64,000 nt of DNA from NCBI RefSeq assembly GCF_002933275.1, contig NZ_PSSX01000003.1:1-64000 (forward strand), in the 5' to 3' direction. The notes below the pieces were generated by a model. The model made no database searches. It was not told the DNA's origin and saw only the letters and a program-made list of their open reading frames with translations. Source of the DNA: Marinobacter maroccanus (GTDB taxonomy: Bacteria; Pseudomonadota; Gammaproteobacteria; Pseudomonadales; Oleiphilaceae). The translations under genes were made by a program, and so were the position numbers. Each line of letters starts with the position of its first letter. Positions within the stretch are counted from its first letter, which is position 1. Positions 61,107 through 64,000 of this stretch are shown piece by piece.

Positions 61107-61538
61107 TCAGTCCAAGGCACTGGCGTGCTTTGGCGGCTCCAGACCAAAACCGGTGCGTGCCAGCTCGGCCAGGATAGCAGTACGCGTGACTATACCAATC
61201 AGTTTGCCGTGATCCACAACAGGGTACACCTTTGGCTTGCCCGCACCGAGGTTCTGGGCAAGATCCACCACCGACATCTCGGCCGAAATAGTCACCGGTT
61301 TCCGGAACATGACATCGTCAACGAGCGGGTCGCCCTCGCGGTGATAGCCGCTCACCAGCAGGGCATGGATGCAGTCCTGCTCGGAGATAAAGCCGATGAC
61401 ATGGCGCTGGTCATCAACAACCGGCAGGCCGGTTACGTGGTTGTGGAGCAGCGTCTTCACCACTTTGGTGAGCTGCGTGCCACAACGGATCGGCTCGATG
61501 TGGTTCCACATGACATCTGACACTTTCAGTGAACGCAT
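61107..61538 (-). CDS. CBS-pair protein
   Basis: A 143-residue protein made almost only of two CBS motifs (KVSDVMWNHIEPI to GFISEQDCIHALL, and VDDVMFRKPVTIS to IGIVTRTAILAEL). Such stand-alone modules bind adenosyl nucleotides and regulate partners. The ATG at 61538, with GGAGGGA upstream, gives the start typical of the family; an earlier ATG at 61610 adds a dubious tail. It precedes fghA on the same strand by 29 bases and may share its transcript. Confidence 0.85.
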   Translation of the reverse strand: MRSLKVSDVMWNHIEPIRCGTQLTKVVKTLLHNHVTGLPVVDDQRHVIGFISEQDCIHALLVSGYHREGDPLVDDVMFRKPVTISAEMSVVDLAQNLGAGKPKVYPVVDHGKLIGIVTRTAILAELARTGFGLEPPKHASALD

Positions 61539-61720
61539 GGGCAGAATCCCTCCCCTTGTTGGATGGTCGCCATTGCTATGAGCATAGGCAATCACACCCG
61601 AATCCACCACTTTTCCCGGGCCATCGGTTTACACGGAAAAATATCTGACTAAACTCAACCGGTTATACCCAACCCGGGTCAAAAATCCAAACCAATCCAT
61701 GGCACACAGAGGGAGATCCC

Positions 61721-63082
61721 ATGGAAGCTATTTCTGAATTCGTAGGGCAGATAAACGGACTGGTCTGGGGCCCACCCATGCTGGTTCTGATACTGGGCGT
61801 CGGGCTGTTTCTCAGCCTGGGCCTGAAGCTGATGCCGGTGCTGAAGCTGGGCGCTGGCTTCAAGCTGATGTGGAAAGGCCGCACCGCCGCCGGTGCCGAA
61901 TCCGAGGGTGAAATACCGCCGTTCCAGGCATTGATGACAGCACTCTCGGCCACCGTTGGCACAGGTAACATTGCCGGCGTTGCAACAGCGGTTTTCCTGG
62001 GTGGCCCCGGCGCGCTGTTCTGGATGTGGCTCACGGCCCTGGTGGGCATGGCCACCAAGTACTCCGAGGCGGTGCTGGCAGTGCGTTACCGGGAAGTAGA
62101 CGAGCGCGGAGATCACGTCGGTGGCCCCATGTACTACATCCGCAACGGGCTTGGTCGCAAATGGGCCTGGCTTGGTGTGCTGTTCGCCGTTTTCGCCGCC
62201 ATTGCCGGTTTTGGCATCGGTAACACCGTGCAGGCCAACTCGGTGGCCGATGTCATGGAGACCAACTTCGGATTGCCACACTGGCTGACCGGCGTGGTCC
62301 TCATGGTTCTGGTGGGCATGGTTCTGATCGGTGGTATCCGCAGGATTGGCCATGTAGCCAGTGCCCTGGTGCCGTTAATGGCGGTTTCCTATCTGATTGC
62401 CGGGCTTGTGGTACTGGCGATCAACGCCGCCGACATTCCCGCCGCCTTTTCCCTGGTGATCGAGCATGCCTTCAGCCCCATCGCCGCCGAGGGTGGATTT
62501 GCCGGTGCGGCTGTCTGGGCAGCAATCCGCTTCGGGGTGGCCCGGGGCATCTTTTCCAATGAAGCTGGCCTGGGCTCCGCACCCATTGCCCATGCCGCCG
62601 CGCAAACCCGGAACCCGATCAACCAGGGCATGGTGGCCATGCTCGGCACATTCATTGACACCATTATTATCTGCACCATCACCGGCCTGGTGATTATCAC
62701 CTCCGGCACCTGGACCTCCGGGGAATCCGGCGCGGCGCTGACTTCAATGGCGTTTCAAGAGGCGCTACCCGGTGTTGGCAACTATCTTGTAGCTATTGCC
62801 CTGGCAGTATTTGCATTCACTACCATCCTGGGTTGGTCATTCTATGGGGAACGCTGCGTCGAGTTCCTGTTCGGCGTAAAGGCCATAGTGCCGTACCGTG
62901 TTGCATGGATTCTGGCCATTCCGGTGGGTGCCACCCTGAACCTGGGCTTCGTCTGGCTGGTGGCAGACACCCTGAATGCCATGATGGCGCTACCAAACCT
63001 GATTGCCCTACTCATGCTGAGCCCGGTTGTGTTCAAGCTCACCCGGGAGCACTTTGAGAAAGAGAAGGCACTGGGGGGTTAA
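61721..63082 (+). CDS. Alanine/glycine:cation symporter (AGCS)
   Basis: A 453-residue, about 11-span symporter with family motifs GVGLFLSLGLKLMPVL (TM1), ALSATVGTGNIAGVATAV, GGPGALFWMWLTALVGMATKY and ARGIFSNEAGLGSAPIAHAAA. It takes up alanine or glycine with sodium or protons. GGGAG precedes the ATG. It stands alone between the CBS gene (divergent) and the peroxiredoxin gene. Confidence 0.92.
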   Translation: MEAISEFVGQINGLVWGPPMLVLILGVGLFLSLGLKLMPVLKLGAGFKLMWKGRTAAGAESEGEIPPFQALMTALSATVGTGNIAGVATAVFLGGPGALFWMWLTALVGMATKYSEAVLAVRYREVDERGDHVGGPMYYIRNGLGRKWAWLGVLFAVFAAIAGFGIGNTVQANSVADVMETNFGLPHWLTGVVLMVLVGMVLIGGIRRIGHVASALVPLMAVSYLIAGLVVLAINAADIPAAFSLVIEHAFSPIAAEGGFAGAAVWAAIRFGVARGIFSNEAGLGSAPIAHAAAQTRNPINQGMVAMLGTFIDTIIICTITGLVIITSGTWTSGESGAALTSMAFQEALPGVGNYLVAIALAVFAFTTILGWSFYGERCVEFLFGVKAIVPYRVAWILAIPVGATLNLGFVWLVADTLNAMMALPNLIALLMLSPVVFKLTREHFEKEKALGG

Positions 63083-63204
63083 GCCCCTTGTAATTGCTTC
63101 ATCTGGCACCAAGGTTTGTCGTATACACTCAGAACACAACCCGGCAGTTTTCGGGCCGGAATAACAAACGAAATAGTCACTACCATGATCGAAGGAGAGT
63201 ACAC

Positions 63205-63858
63205 ATGACTTTACGTCTCGGAGATACCGCACCCGATTTTGAGCAGGACTCCAGTGAAGGGAAAATTTCGTTTTACGACTGGCTGGGGGACAGCTGGGGT
63301 GTATTGTTTTCACACCCGGCGGATTTCACCCCGGTCTGCACCACGGAGCTGGGTCTGACCGCCAAGCTGAAGGATGAGTTTGCCAAGCGCGGCGTGAAAG
63401 CCATCGCCCTGAGTGTTGATCCAGTGGATTCCCACCACGAGTGGATCAAGGACATCAACGAAACCCAGGGCTGCTCGGTGAACTTCCCGATCATCGCGGA
63501 CCACGACCGCAAGGTGTCGCAGCTGTACGACATGATTCATCCCAATGCCGACAGCAGCCTTACCGTACGTTCGTTGTTCGTGATTGATCCGAACAAGAAA
63601 GTACGGCTGATGATTACCTACCCGGCCAGCACCGGTCGCAACTTCAACGAAGTTCTGCGGGTGATCGATTCGCTGCAGTTGACCGACGAACACAAGGTCG
63701 CCACACCGGGCAACTGGGAGCGTGGCGGAGATGTAGTCATCGTTCCGTCCCTGCAGGATGAGGATGAAATCAAGCAGCGCTTCCCGAAAGGCTACAAGGC
63801 GGTGAAATCCTACCTGCGGATGACACCGGACCCGAAAGCCAACTGGAGCGGTGACTGA
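63205..63858 (+). CDS. 1-Cys peroxiredoxin (Prx6 type)
   Basis: A 217-residue peroxidase. The peroxidatic Cys is in HPADFTPVCTTELG (about residue 48), with conserved Thr and a downstream Arg in LTVRSLFVID, and a Prx6-type C-terminal domain (KVATPGNWERGGDVVIVPSLQD). It reduces hydrogen peroxide and organic hydroperoxides with an external thiol. The ATG at 63205 follows AAGGAGAG with ideal spacing; the frame is open back to 63094 but without a ribosome site. Confidence 0.92.
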   Translation: MTLRLGDTAPDFEQDSSEGKISFYDWLGDSWGVLFSHPADFTPVCTTELGLTAKLKDEFAKRGVKAIALSVDPVDSHHEWIKDINETQGCSVNFPIIADHDRKVSQLYDMIHPNADSSLTVRSLFVIDPNKKVRLMITYPASTGRNFNEVLRVIDSLQLTDEHKVATPGNWERGGDVVIVPSLQDEDEIKQRFPKGYKAVKSYLRMTPDPKANWSGD

Positions 63859-63874
63859 TTGAACGACTGAAACA

Positions 63875-63904
63875 GGGGTCAGATGAACGCTTTCATCTGA
63901 CCCC
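63875..63904. repeat. GGGGTCAGA hairpin (family 3)
   Basis: Perfect 13-bp arms GGGGTCAGATGAA (63875-63887) and TTCATCTGACCCC (63892-63904). It lies between convergent genes and probably also terminates both. It matches the hairpins at 16090-16166. Confidence 0.75.
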
Positions 63905-63917
63905 CATCCTTCAACTA

Positions 63918-64000
63918 TCAGAATGCCGGAACAACGGCACCTTCATACTTTCCCATGATGAAGTCGCGAACCGCATCGGACTTCAGAGCCTCGGCCAGCT
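63918..64000 (-). CDS. MetQ/NlpA-family lipoprotein, C-terminal fragment (5' end outside window)
   Basis: The minus-strand frame entering from the right edge encodes LAEALKSDAVRDFIMGKYEG, then AVVPAF, then a stop. This ending (L-x-x-x-x-S-x-x-V-x-x-F/Y-I ... G-A-V-x-P-A) is that of MetQ-type binding proteins of methionine ABC transporters. Only about 27 residues are visible, so the substrate is not certain. Confidence 0.65.
   Translation of the reverse strand, partial: LAEALKSDAVRDFIMGKYEGAVVPAF

Noticed and set aside
1-64000. tRNA, rRNA, prophage or replication origin
   Set aside because: No cloverleaf with a T-loop GTTCRA pattern, no rRNA-like stretch, no phage structural or integrase genes, and no cluster of DnaA boxes were seen.

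Overview
The window looks like the chromosome of a marine, hydrocarbon- or lipid-degrading gammaproteobacterium, most likely Marinobacter or a close relative. This rests on recognised protein families (QsdR-type regulator, many acyl-CoA enzymes, TRAP transport, sodium-coupled carriers, MsrAB), moderately high GC and GTAG-type REP repeats. It is an inference, because no database could be searched.

Layout. 1-1.3 kb: an accessory edge with the tail of an IS1182-type transposase, a BrnT/BrnA-type toxin-antitoxin pair, and a hairpin at the antitoxin stop codon that resembles an integron attC site. 1.3-6.2 kb: a B12 uptake operon (btuB-btuF-btuC-btuD, minus strand) behind a cobalamin riboswitch. 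6.3-12.5 kb: housekeeping and stress genes (CBS/nucleotidyltransferase protein with an overlapping exonuclease, periplasmic MsrAB, a two-component system).

12.6-34 kb: a large acyl-CoA catabolic region. It has alcohol and aldehyde dehydrogenases, thiolase, a FadB-type fusion enzyme, an IclR regulator, glyoxylate/hydroxypyruvate reductase, glutaryl-CoA dehydrogenase, a PimC/PimD-like dehydrogenase pair, a MaoC hydratase and an acyl-CoA ligase. It also has a SurE phosphatase, an APH-like kinase, an SDR and an ACAD10/11-type dehydrogenase. Together these suggest beta-oxidation of dicarboxylic acids to glutaryl-CoA, plus a possible phosphorylation-dependent route for 4-hydroxyacyl-CoAs. A DctPQM TRAP transporter (34.4-37.4 kb) follows and may supply the acids. 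Four families of palindromic intergenic repeats punctuate this part.

37.5-44.8 kb: a small secreted protein, an NSS transporter, a PAS chemoreceptor, DMT and MATE transporters and a GGDEF protein.

45.2-59.0 kb (perhaps to 60.2 kb): the most unusual part, a tightly packed plus-strand signalling operon. In order it encodes a soluble histidine kinase, a REC protein with a degenerate HD-GYP domain, a single REC protein, an MglA-like small GTPase, a second soluble kinase, a REC-PilB/GspE ATPase fusion, a 1213-residue membrane PAS kinase, an Rcp1-like regulator and a REC-PAS-PAS-GGDEF-EAL-REC protein. A second degenerate HD-GYP-like gene follows. Neighbouring genes overlap or nearly abut, so they probably act together. 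The likely theme is phosphorelay control of a polar GTPase and a pilus-type motor ATPase, linked to c-di-GMP. This is the best candidate here for an undescribed system.

60.2-64 kb: S-formylglutathione hydrolase, a CBS-pair protein, an AGCS symporter, a 1-Cys peroxiredoxin and the C-terminus of a MetQ-like lipoprotein.
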